Assembly (NCBI GenBank): GCA_003554445.1 | Contig: PWGJ01000045.1 | Coordinates: forward strand, 1-20,481 | Direction: 5' to 3' | Source: Candidatus Nealsoniibacteriota bacterium | GTDB lineage: Bacteria > Patescibacteriota > Minisyncoccia > Minisyncoccales > PWPS01 | Length of the DNA: 20,481 bases | Shown here: positions 8,364 through 14,147 of the stretch, piece after piece | Layout of the letters: the number at the start of each line of letters is the position of its first letter | Position numbering within the stretch: the stretch's first letter is position 1 | The notes under the pieces: generated by a model | The model's database searches: none | The model's input: the letters and a program-made list of their open reading frames with translations, nothing else | What the model was told of the DNA's origin: nothing | Position numbers and translations under genes: made by a program

Positions 8364-9797
8364 ATGAATAGCAAATTTTATGTGACTACCAGTATAGCTT
8401 ACACTAACGCACCCCCACACATAGGCTTTGCCTTGGAGTTAATTCAAGCCGATGTTCTGGCACGGCACAATAGAGAAAAAGGGAAAGAAACTTTTTTTCT
8501 GACGGGTACCGATGAACACGGTCAAAAGATAGCCAAAAAAGCCAAAGAAGAAGGTAAAAAACCTCAAGATTTCGTAGATGAAATCGTTGATGATTTTCAT
8601 GAATTGATCGATCAATTAAACATATCGAATGATGACTTTATTAGAACTACGGACAAAGAGAAACATTGGCCGACGGTTCAATTATTATGGAAAAAATTAG
8701 AAGAAAACGGAGATCTTTATAAGAAAAAATACAGCGGATATTATTGTGTGGGTTGTGAAGCTTTTCTTACGGAAAAAGATCTTGTTGACGGAGTATGCCC
8801 CAATCACGAGGAAAAACCGGAAGAAGTTGAAGAAGAAAATTACTTTTTCAAATTATCCGAATATGAAGATGAAATTAAAAAATTAATTTCAGAGGATAGT
8901 TTGAGAGTTATTCCCGAAGGAAGAAAAAAGGAAATACTTTCTTTTTTGAAGGAAGGCTTGGAAGATGTAAGTGTATCCAGATCAAGAGAAAAATTGGAAT
9001 GGGGAATTCCGGTTCCCGGTGATGAAGACCAGAGAATGTATGTTTGGGTTGATGCGTTGAGTAATTATATCTCGGCCTTGGGATATGTCGATGATGACGA
9101 TAAGTTTAAAAAGTTTTGGCCGGCGGATGTTCATTGTATAGGAAAAGATATATTAAGATTTCATTCCGTAATTTGGATCGGCCTTCTTCTTTCGGCGGGT
9201 CTCGAAATTCCCAAAAACATATTCGTTCACGGCTTTATAACCTCGGAGGGAAAAAAGATGTCCAAATCTTTAGGCAATGTGGTGGACCCCTTTGAGCTTC
9301 TGAAGGAGTATGGGACTGATCCGGTCAGGTATTATCTTTTATCGGCAATACCTCCTACCGGTGATGGCGACTTTACACTTGAAAAATTCAAAGATAAGTA
9401 TAATGCCGATTTAGCGGATGGCTTGGGGAATCTGGTTTCAAGAACCATAGGGTTAGCTCAAAAGAAGGGAGTTGAGTTTGATAAGGATAGAAGCGCCGGC
9501 GCGGAAATAATGAAGAGAGTAAGTAAAGCAAAAAAAGAAACCGAAAAGCTTTTAAGCAAATACGAGTATAAGAAAAGTTTGAAAGAAATTTGGGATTTAA
9601 TCCACTTTATGGATAGATATATTGAAAAAAAGAAACCGTGGGAAGAGTCGTGGGAGCAAGAAAAGATTATTTTTGAAATGATGTATGCCTGTTATCAGAT
9701 TCATGAACTTTTGATTCCATTTTTACCGGAAACAGCAAAAAAAGTAAAAACACAAATTGAAAACTGTGAGAAAGAGATTCTTTTTCAGAAGATTTAA
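8364..9797 (+). CDS. metG: Methionyl-tRNA synthetase (short form without C-terminal tRNA-binding domain)
   Basis: Charges tRNA-Met for initiation and elongation. The class I nucleotide site is unusual: residues 19-22 read HIGF where HIGH is expected, within YTNAPPHIGFALELIQADVL (AYTNAPP and ADVLARHNREKG are otherwise canonical). LTGTDEHGQKI follows. A zinc-knuckle segment is present (YYCVGCEAFL, then GVCPNHEE), and the KMSKS loop is intact at residues 298-302 (GKKMSKSLGNVVDP). At 477 residues there is no EMAP-II/Trbp111 domain. A promoter for pheA starts 2 bp after the stop, and the gene ends the block that starts at 2300. No Shine-Dalgarno is seen. Confidence 0.95.
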   Translation: MNSKFYVTTSIAYTNAPPHIGFALELIQADVLARHNREKGKETFFLTGTDEHGQKIAKKAKEEGKKPQDFVDEIVDDFHELIDQLNISNDDFIRTTDKEKHWPTVQLLWKKLEENGDLYKKKYSGYYCVGCEAFLTEKDLVDGVCPNHEEKPEEVEEENYFFKLSEYEDEIKKLISEDSLRVIPEGRKKEILSFLKEGLEDVSVSRSREKLEWGIPVPGDEDQRMYVWVDALSNYISALGYVDDDDKFKKFWPADVHCIGKDILRFHSVIWIGLLLSAGLEIPKNIFVHGFITSEGKKMSKSLGNVVDPFELLKEYGTDPVRYYLLSAIPPTGDGDFTLEKFKDKYNADLADGLGNLVSRTIGLAQKKGVEFDKDRSAGAEIMKRVSKAKKETEKLLSKYEYKKSLKEIWDLIHFMDRYIEKKKPWEESWEQEKIIFEMMYACYQIHELLIPFLPETAKKVKTQIENCEKEILFQKI

Positions 9798-9798
9798 C

Positions 9799-9827
9799 TT
9801 GCAGTTTTAAAAAGCTTAAATTATAAT
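9799..9827 (+). promoter_or_regulatory. Promoter of pheA, giving a near-leaderless transcript
   Basis: TTGCAG (9799-9804) and a perfect TATAAT (9822-9827) are 17 bp apart. With normal spacing, transcription would begin about 9834, only about 4 nt before the pheA ATG at 9838. The -35 box abuts the metG stop. Confidence 0.75.
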
Positions 9828-9837
9828 TCATTAAGTT

Positions 9838-10671
9838 ATGGACAAAAAAACAAAAAAAGTAGCTTTTCAAGGTGAAAATGGGTCTTACGGAGAAGAGGCC
9901 GCCTATTCATTTTTTGGCAAGGGACTAAAAACGATCCCGGTTGATTTTTATGAAGATATATTTGAAACCGTAAAAAATGGAACTATCGATTACGGTGTGG
10001 TTCCGGTTGAAAATACATTACGGGGAAGTGAAGGAGAGATTTTTAACCTTTTAACCAAATCTCCCTTGTTCGTTTATGGTGAAACGGAAGTAAGAGTCAA
10101 TTATTGCTTAATTGGCCCCAAAGGATCCAAAATGAGAAAGATTAAGAGAGTTTTTGTAAATCCGGAAGCCTTGAGACAAACAAGAAGTTTTATAAAGAAA
10201 AATAATTTGGTGGTGATTCCGTCTTACAGCCCGATGGAAAGATTGAAAATAGTTGCTGACAAAGGGGATAAAGAAAGCGGAGCCATATTCAATGAGAGAG
10301 CGGCTGAAGAATTCGATATGGAGATGTTGGAACGTGAAGTTGAAGTTGAAGAAGAGGATTTTACCAGATTCTTTTTAATCTCCAGAAGAGAAAACAAGGA
10401 AGAGGAAGATTTCATGAAAAAGACTTCAATCATATTCCAAACGGGACATAAGCCCGGAGCTTTGCTTGAAATACTTGAAGAGTTCAGTAAAAGAGATATA
10501 AATTTAACCAGATTGGAATCACAGCCCATAGCCGGCCATCCGTGGGTTTATCGATTTTTTCTAGATTTTGAGGGCGACAAACGAAACCCAACGGTGAAAA
10601 AAGCATTTGAAGCCGTAAAGGAAAAATCATTATTTTTTAAATTCTTAGGAACTTACCCGGTTAAAAAATAG
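9838..10671 (+). CDS. pheA: Prephenate dehydratase with ACT domain
   Basis: Converts prephenate to phenylpyruvate, the committed step to phenylalanine. The 277-residue protein has the catalytic PDT domain (about 7-185): FQGENGSYGEEAAYSFF, GVVPVENTLRGSEGE, and the catalytic Thr-Arg-Phe triad at 176-178 (DFTRFFLI). An ACT regulatory domain follows (about 195-275), with PGALLEIL and INLTRLESQP. In the family the ACT motif ESRP helps bind the Phe inhibitor; here Arg is Gln229, so feedback sensitivity may differ (inference). It has its own promoter and no terminator; a further strong promoter begins 2 bp after its stop. No other aromatic-pathway gene is in the window. Confidence 0.92.
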   Translation: MDKKTKKVAFQGENGSYGEEAAYSFFGKGLKTIPVDFYEDIFETVKNGTIDYGVVPVENTLRGSEGEIFNLLTKSPLFVYGETEVRVNYCLIGPKGSKMRKIKRVFVNPEALRQTRSFIKKNNLVVIPSYSPMERLKIVADKGDKESGAIFNERAAEEFDMEMLEREVEVEEEDFTRFFLISRRENKEEEDFMKKTSIIFQTGHKPGALLEILEEFSKRDINLTRLESQPIAGHPWVYRFFLDFEGDKRNPTVKKAFEAVKEKSLFFKFLGTYPVKK

Positions 10672-10672
10672 C

Positions 10673-10700
10673 TTGACTTAAATTTTTTCATTGATATAAT
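10673..10700 (+). promoter_or_regulatory. Strong promoter of the first ATP-grasp leader
   Basis: TTGACT (10673-10678) and a perfect TATAAT (10695-10700) have a 16-bp spacer. The predicted start is near 10707, just before the ATG of the leader ORF at 10710. The main gene starts at 11192, so the 5' leader would be about 485 nt long. Confidence 0.8.
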
Positions 10701-10709
10701 CCAACCAAT

Positions 10710-10784
10710 ATGAAAAATTTCCCGAAAACAAAAGAATTTTTTGGATTCTTTTTTACCGAATTAGGTTCGGGAGGCTTTTCATAA
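10710..10784 (+). CDS. Phe-rich leader peptide, 24 codons (attenuator leader)
   Basis: A short ORF starting about 3 nt after the predicted transcript start. It begins MKNFPKTKEFF and ends TELGSGGFS. Seven of 24 residues are Phe, including FFGFFF at codons 10-15 (nt 10737-10754). It overlaps two RNA segments that can pair with each other (10710-10726 and 10766-10782), the second of which can instead pair with the terminator stem. The Phe run resembles known phe-operon leader peptides. It has no Shine-Dalgarno, so translation would be leaderless. The C-terminal TEL-x-SGGF recurs in the second leader ORF (12366-12452). Confidence 0.6.
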   Translation: MKNFPKTKEFFGFFFTELGSGGFS

Positions 10785-10806
10785 TTTAAATTTACAATAG
10801 ATTTTG

Positions 10807-10835
10807 AAGCCTCTCGAGAGATCGGGAGGCTTTTT
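10807..10835 (+). terminator. Attenuator terminator, first leader
   Basis: An 11-bp stem (AAGCCTCTCGA, 10807-10817, with TCGGGAGGCTT, 10822-10832, one G-U pair) closed by a GAGA tetraloop and followed by a T run to 10835. The left arm can alternatively pair with 10767-10777 inside the leader ORF, and that segment can alternatively pair with 10710-10726. These are the 1:2, 2:3 and 3:4 pairings of an attenuator. Confidence 0.7.
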
Positions 10836-11120
10836 AATTGCGCTCGGGTTGGGGTTTGAAAGAACCACCCCTCAAGAATTCCCCTGCCTGCCGGCAGGCT
10901 GGCGGCGTGATTTTGGCTCCTGCGCTCTCGGTAGTTTATTTTCAGCATAGCTGAAAAACCTTGCTAAACTACCTGCGAGAGCTTCTTCGAAAAGGACATC
11001 TTCGCTTCCGGGCTGATGCGAATTTCCCTGCCTGCCGGCAGGCAGGGTAGATAGGTTTCAACCCCAATCCCTCGCTTCCGAGGTAGAGAGAGCCTCTTTA
11101 AAGGTATATCTTTGCTTTCG
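10835..11120 (+). repeat. Structured repeat, copy 1, inside the first leader
   Basis: This stretch of the leader has no gene. It starts with TAATTGCGCTCG, as do the copies at 12503 and 20222. An outer stem joins 10849-10861 to 11056-11067 (TTGGGG...CCCCAA). Inside is a 57-nt hairpin (10925-10981): CTCTCG paired with CGAGAG, then GTAGTTTA with TAAACTAC, then TTTTCAGC with GCTGAAAA. Then come two versions of a motif of the form GAGAGC-TTCTTcGAAAAGG-TCTTCGCTTCCGG (near 10977-11011 and 11087-11120). Two GC-rich palindromes lie in it (core GCCTGCCGGCAGGC, 10886-10899; and 11026-11047). Confidence 0.75.
11026..11047. repeat. 22-bp perfect palindrome inserted in repeat copy 1
   Basis: A perfect inverted repeat of 22 bp centred on CTGCCGGCAG. 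The homologous spot in copy 2 (about 12688-12694) lacks it: the flanks GCGAATTT...GTTTCAACCCC and GCGAACTTCTTTCAACCCC match around the gap. A near-identical core lies at 10883-10902 and 12551-12570. Confidence 0.8.
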
Positions 11121-11121
11121 G

Positions 11122-11167
11122 GGTTGAAGATCACTTGAAGTCGACCGGTTTCGAGTGGTTTTCAACC
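11122..11167 (+). promoter_or_regulatory. Conserved pre-start RNA hairpin, copy 1
   Basis: A 21-bp stem with a GACC loop. The core 19-nt arms are TTGAAGATCACTTGAAGTC (11124-11142) and GGTTTCGAGTGGTTTTCAA (11147-11165), extended by GG/CC. All departures from Watson-Crick pairing are G-U. It lies 24 nt before the ATG at 11192, just ahead of the Shine-Dalgarno AAGGAGGG (11179-11186). The frame through it is open to a TTG at 11135, but the hairpin and Shine-Dalgarno mark it as untranslated leader. Confidence 0.8.
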
Positions 11168-11191
11168 ACAATTAAAGAAGGAGGGATAAGG

Positions 11192-12298
11192 ATGAAAATT
11201 GTACTTTTAAAAGATAAACTTTTCGAGAAAAATGATAACTTCAAAGTCGGGAAAATAAGGATAAATGCCTTTCAGGGTTACCTACAAATAACGGAAAAAG
11301 AAAAAGATTTTGTAGTGTCCAGAGCACAAAAGTTATGGAAAACGGTTTTGAAATCGTCCGGCATGGATTATTTTGAAGGTCTTATTCGTTTTGATTTTGT
11401 TCCCGAGTTTGAAAAGGTTCCGAAAATTAAAGATTCAGTTATTGATGTGGGACGGTTGTCGATTAAGGGATTGTATGAGATAAACACTCACAGTCCCGAG
11501 GGATTAGCTTGTGATGCTTTGTATCGCAAATGTTTTCCGAGTCTTCGAGGATATACTCCTAAAGCATCCAAAAAGCTCGCCAACCATCTCTCAAAAGCTT
11601 ATCGGGACGAAATCGTCATGGTTCGAGGAGAGAATTCTGCAAAAAAAAGCTGGGGCGATATATTCATTAAAGCTTTGCGAAATTACGGAGCTGATGTTTA
11701 TTCCGAAGCTCCCGAAGAAGTAATGAGAAGAAAACCGAACTTATTGTGGAGATGGGGAGATATTGATTTCAAAAAAGAATTTAATGAGTATGAAGATTAT
11801 TTTCAAAGATGGTTGATTGATCAAGATGATATGAAGATAATAAACACTATACCTGCGAGCAGAAAAGTCGACGTTGCTAACAAAAAGTTAATTGCCCGAA
11901 AAGATGATTTCATTCTCAATGGTGCCGGGAGCTTAAAGAAAGCTTTAAGGTTGCCAAAAGATGAATATGTACTCAAACCTTTAAGAGGTGCTTCGGGTAA
12001 AGGAATTGTATTTGGCGAACTGGAAAATAGAAGCAGGTGGATTGACGAAGTGAAGGAGGCTTACAACAGAGGAGATTACGGACTTTTCAAAAAAATTATG
12101 CTTCCCGAAATTAAAGTTAACGGACTTTCAATTACCATGGATTTTTTGCCTGCGTTTTACGCTCATGGAGAAGATTTGACTTACCTTTATAGTTTAGTCA
12201 GATTAGAGCCTTGGAAGAGTTATTTTTCTCGAAAGACTATCAATGTAGCCCAAGGAGGAGGCTATGGTGGAACTGTAAAAGTGGTCAAGAGGGGTTAA
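11192..12298 (+). CDS. ATP-grasp-like ligase, paralogue 1 (glutathionylspermidine synthase-like organisation)
   Basis: Exact function unknown. The start is the ATG at 11192, placed 5 nt after a strong Shine-Dalgarno (AAGGAGGG); the 19-codon open extension upstream overlaps the RNA hairpin. The 368-residue protein has, in order: IRFDFVPEF (65-73), GLYEINTHSPEG (93-104), LWRWGD (185-190), a glycine-rich ATP-grasp-type loop YVLKPLRGASGKGI (259-272), DYGLFKKIMLPEI (295-307), TMDF (325-328) and TINVAQGGGYGGT (349-361). The order of an 'E-x-N ... P' motif before 'KP-x-x-G-x-S-G-x-G' and a final 'N-x-x-x-GG' resembles ATP-grasp carboxylate-amine ligases of the glutathionylspermidine synthase kind. 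It is soluble and has no signal peptide. A paralogue at 12993 shares all these motifs. The family assignment is by eye and should be read as a hypothesis. Confidence 0.6.
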   Translation: MKIVLLKDKLFEKNDNFKVGKIRINAFQGYLQITEKEKDFVVSRAQKLWKTVLKSSGMDYFEGLIRFDFVPEFEKVPKIKDSVIDVGRLSIKGLYEINTHSPEGLACDALYRKCFPSLRGYTPKASKKLANHLSKAYRDEIVMVRGENSAKKSWGDIFIKALRNYGADVYSEAPEEVMRRKPNLLWRWGDIDFKKEFNEYEDYFQRWLIDQDDMKIINTIPASRKVDVANKKLIARKDDFILNGAGSLKKALRLPKDEYVLKPLRGASGKGIVFGELENRSRWIDEVKEAYNRGDYGLFKKIMLPEIKVNGLSITMDFLPAFYAHGEDLTYLYSLVRLEPWKSYFSRKTINVAQGGGYGGTVKVVKRG

Positions 12299-12311
12299 AG
12301 CCCCTCTTTTT
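12287..12311 (+). terminator. Intrinsic terminator of ATP-grasp gene 1
   Basis: AAGAGGGG (12287-12294), a 6-nt loop holding the TAA stop (12296-12298), CCCCTCTT, then a T run. The stop codon is inside the loop. A promoter for the next leader begins at 12316. Confidence 0.85.
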
Positions 12312-12315
12312 TCTC

Positions 12316-12343
12316 TTGACAAAAAATATTTTGTAAATATAAT
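12316..12343 (+). promoter_or_regulatory. Consensus promoter of the second ATP-grasp leader
   Basis: Perfect TTGACA (12316-12321) and perfect TATAAT (12338-12343), 16-bp spacer. Predicted start near 12350; the main gene starts at 12993, giving a leader of about 640 nt. Confidence 0.85.
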
Positions 12344-12365
12344 GTTAGTAATAAATCAAGAATTT

Positions 12366-12452
12366 ATGGAAACCTCAGGAAACTTATTTCTTATTATTAT
12401 GCTTATTGTTACCGAACTAAGTTCGGGAGGTTTCCGTTTTGAAAAATTATAA
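12366..12452 (+). CDS. Branched-chain-rich leader peptide, 28 codons (attenuator leader)
   Basis: A short ORF about 16 nt downstream of the predicted start. It begins METSGN, then has the unbroken hydrophobic run LFLIIMLIV (nt 12384-12410), then TELSSGGFRFEKL. The C-terminal TEL-x-SGGF matches the first leader ORF, probably because this RNA segment also pairs with the terminator arm. Leu/Ile/Val runs are the hallmark of ilv/leu leader peptides in other bacteria. No Shine-Dalgarno is seen. Confidence 0.55.
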   Translation: METSGNLFLIIMLIVTELSSGGFRFEKL

Positions 12453-12473
12453 ATTGATTTAAAAGTAGATTCA

Positions 12474-12503
12474 GGAACCTCCCGAGAGATCGGGAGGCTT
12501 TTT
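12474..12503 (+). terminator. Attenuator terminator, second leader
   Basis: CCTCCCGA (12478-12485), GAGA loop, TCGGGAGG (12490-12497), then CTTTTT. The left side (GGAACCTCCCGA, 12474-12485) can instead pair over 12 bp with 12423-12434 in the leader ORF. That segment can also pair with ATGGAAACCTC at 12366-12376 (through 12427-12437). Confidence 0.7.
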
Positions 12504-12720
12504 AATTGCGCTCGGGTTGGGGCTTGAAAGAACCACCCCTCAAGAATTCCCCTGCCTGCCGGCAGGCTGGCGGCGTGATTTTAGCTCCTGTGCTCTCGGT
12601 AGTTTATTTTCAGCATAGCTGAAAAACCTTGCTAAGCTACCTGCGAGAGCTTCTTCGAAAAGGACATCTTCGCTTCCGGACTAGTGCGAACTTCTTTCAA
12701 CCCCAATCCCTCGCTTCCGG
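12503..12720 (+). repeat. Structured repeat, copy 2a, inside the second leader
   Basis: Homologous to copy 1 through nearly its whole length, starting TAATTGCGCTCGGG. The outer stem joins 12514-12532 and 12692-12709 (TTGGGG-c-TTGAAAGAA with TTCTTTCAACCCCAA). It has the 57-nt hairpin at 12593-12649 and the GC-rich palindrome at 12551-12570, and lacks the 22-bp palindrome insertion of copy 1. It contains no gene. Confidence 0.75.
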
Positions 12721-12920
12721 ACTAGCGTGAGAGCTTCTTTGAAAAGGCATCTTTGTTTCCGAGCAAATACTAGTACTCTCTTCGAGAGACCACACCTCGG
12801 ATTGTCCCGCGACAATCCGGGCCTTACGCTCTCGACGTTTCATTTCCGACAAAGTCGGAAAACCGTGCTGAAACGTCTGCGAGAGTCCTCTCAAAGAGAA
12901 TATCTTCGTTTTCGGAATTT
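12721..12920 (+). repeat. Structured repeat, copy 2b (tandem unit)
   Basis: A further unit absent from copy 1. It opens with the GAGAGCTTCTTTGAAAAGG motif (12729-12747), then a three-branch unit: outer stem TACTCTCTTCGAGAG (12774-12788) with CTCTCAAAGAGAATA (12888-12902, two mismatches), a CGGATTGTC/GACAATCCG hairpin, and the 57-nt hairpin at 12829-12885. It is nearly identical to the copy after leuS (20233-20366), with a compensatory A-T to G-C difference. Confidence 0.75.
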
Positions 12921-12922
12921 TA

Positions 12923-12968
12923 GGTTGAAGATCACTTGAAGTCGACCGGTTTCGAGTGGTTTTTAACC
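12923..12968 (+). promoter_or_regulatory. Conserved pre-start RNA hairpin, copy 2
   Basis: The same 21-bp hairpin as at 11122, differing by one base (C to T in the right arm) that keeps a G-U pair. It lies 24 nt before the ATG at 12993 and ahead of Shine-Dalgarno AAGGAGGG (12980-12987). Confidence 0.8.
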
Positions 12969-12992
12969 ACAAATAAAAAAGGAGGGATAAGG

Positions 12993-14087
12993 ATGGAATT
13001 AGTTCTTTTCAATCAAGTAGAAAAATCTTTTTTCAGGGATGTTGTTAATTTGGGAGATAAAAGAATCTCAACGATTAATGGACTCATAATCATGAAAAAA
13101 AGCGAAAGAAGAGAGGTTGTCGAATATTCAAGAAAAATTTATCGTGAAGTTGTTGAAAAATCCGGAAAGACTGATTTTTTCGGTCATATTAGAATCGATT
13201 TGGTGCCAAGTGTAAAAAACTTGAGAAAAACGGCAAGAGGTTACAAATGGGATTTATCGATAAGTGGAGTTTATGAGATTAATTCGAACTCTCCCGAATG
13301 TGGTGCGGCCACCGCCGCTCTTCACGATAACTTTAAAGAGTTGGCTGAAAAACAACCCGATCCCGCAAAAAGGATAATTGAGAGTTTAAACGGTCACATT
13401 AACGGTGAAAAGATAGCTTTTGTCGTTGGGAAAGGAGCAGTAAAAAAGGAATGGGGTCATGTTTTCATGCGCTCTTTGCAAGAAAAAGGTTTGAATATTG
13501 AGGAGGTTGGTCCGGAAGAAGCTGAAAAATACGAGTGCGTTTGGAGATTCGGTGATATGAGATGCGGAAGTTACAGTGAATTTTCGAAGAAGTTCAGAAG
13601 AATGCTTTTACAAAAGCAAGAAAGAGACCTTGTACTTAATACTGTCCCCGAATCACCCGAAAAGGATATAGGAAACAAAAGATACCTTCTTTCGGAAAAT
13701 GAAAGAGAATTGAAGAACAAAGACGACTTGAAATGGGCTTTAAGGCAAAAAGATATGGTACTGAAGCCTTTTCGAGGAACTTCCGGAAGAGGAATCTATT
13801 TTCAAAAAGATATGGATGAAAAGATGTGGGTCAGTAAACTTAAAGAGTGCAAAGGTCAGGATTATGGATTATTTAAGTCAAAGTGGTTACCAAGAATTGA
13901 GATTGATGAAGTTGACGGAGGAGTAGCTATGGATTTATCACCGTCATTTTTAGCAAGAGGAAAAAAACTTGACTATCTCTATTCAATATCTAGAATTGAA
14001 GAGTTCGATGTTTATCAAAAACGCTCAACTATCAATGTCGCCCGAGGCGGCGGATTTGCAGGAACTCTACTTGACAATAAGAACTGA
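12993..14087 (+). CDS. ATP-grasp-like ligase, paralogue 2
   Basis: A 364-residue paralogue of the 11192 gene. The start is the ATG 5 nt after a strong Shine-Dalgarno, by analogy with paralogue 1. It shares the same motifs in order: HIRIDLVPS, GVYEINSNSPE, KEWGHVFMRSL, VWRFGDM, LNTVPESP, VLKPFRGTSGRGI, DYGLFKSKWLPRIEI, AMDLSPSF, LDYLYSISRIE and TINVARGGGFAGT. The spacing is nearly identical, but sequence between the motifs has diverged, so this is an old duplication (the leaders are far more alike than the proteins). It is cytosolic and the substrate is unknown. It is followed by a strong hairpin (14096-14120) and then an M20 peptidase. Confidence 0.6.
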   Translation: MELVLFNQVEKSFFRDVVNLGDKRISTINGLIIMKKSERREVVEYSRKIYREVVEKSGKTDFFGHIRIDLVPSVKNLRKTARGYKWDLSISGVYEINSNSPECGAATAALHDNFKELAEKQPDPAKRIIESLNGHINGEKIAFVVGKGAVKKEWGHVFMRSLQEKGLNIEEVGPEEAEKYECVWRFGDMRCGSYSEFSKKFRRMLLQKQERDLVLNTVPESPEKDIGNKRYLLSENERELKNKDDLKWALRQKDMVLKPFRGTSGRGIYFQKDMDEKMWVSKLKECKGQDYGLFKSKWLPRIEIDEVDGGVAMDLSPSFLARGKKLDYLYSISRIEEFDVYQKRSTINVARGGGFAGTLLDNKN

Positions 14088-14095
14088 AACAAAAA

Positions 14096-14120
14096 TGGGA
14101 GGTGATCAAATCACCTCCCA
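14096..14120 (+). terminator. Perfect 11-bp hairpin between ATP-grasp gene 2 and the M20 gene
   Basis: TGGGAGGTGAT (14096-14106), loop CAA, ATCACCTCCCA (14110-14120). On the plus strand the tail is weak (AAAATTTAC); on the minus strand it would be followed by a T run. The left arm reads GGAGGTGATCA, a near-perfect match to the anti-Shine-Dalgarno complement, but it is 40 nt from the next ATG. A terminator is most likely. Confidence 0.55.
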
Positions 14121-14147
14121 AAATTTACAATTTAAACTTTAGAATCG

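Noticed and set aside
10703..11120. T-box riboswitch
   Set aside because: No T-box antiterminator bulge sequence or stem I motifs are visible; leader ORFs and pairings fit attenuation better.
11135..11191. A 19-codon N-terminal extension of ATP-grasp gene 1 from a TTG start (similar extension at 12936-12992 for gene 2)
   Set aside because: It runs through the conserved hairpin and the Shine-Dalgarno. Differences between the two copies are non-synonymous while base pairing is kept, so it is untranslated leader.
10835..12920. CRISPR array
   Set aside because: The repeats are large, imperfect and folded, with no regular spacers and no cas genes.
12697..12972. Minus-strand and plus-strand ORFs of 70-91 codons within the repeat region
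   Set aside because: They follow the palindromic repeat on both strands and have no start signal; similar ORFs appear wherever the repeat occurs (also 20072-20389).
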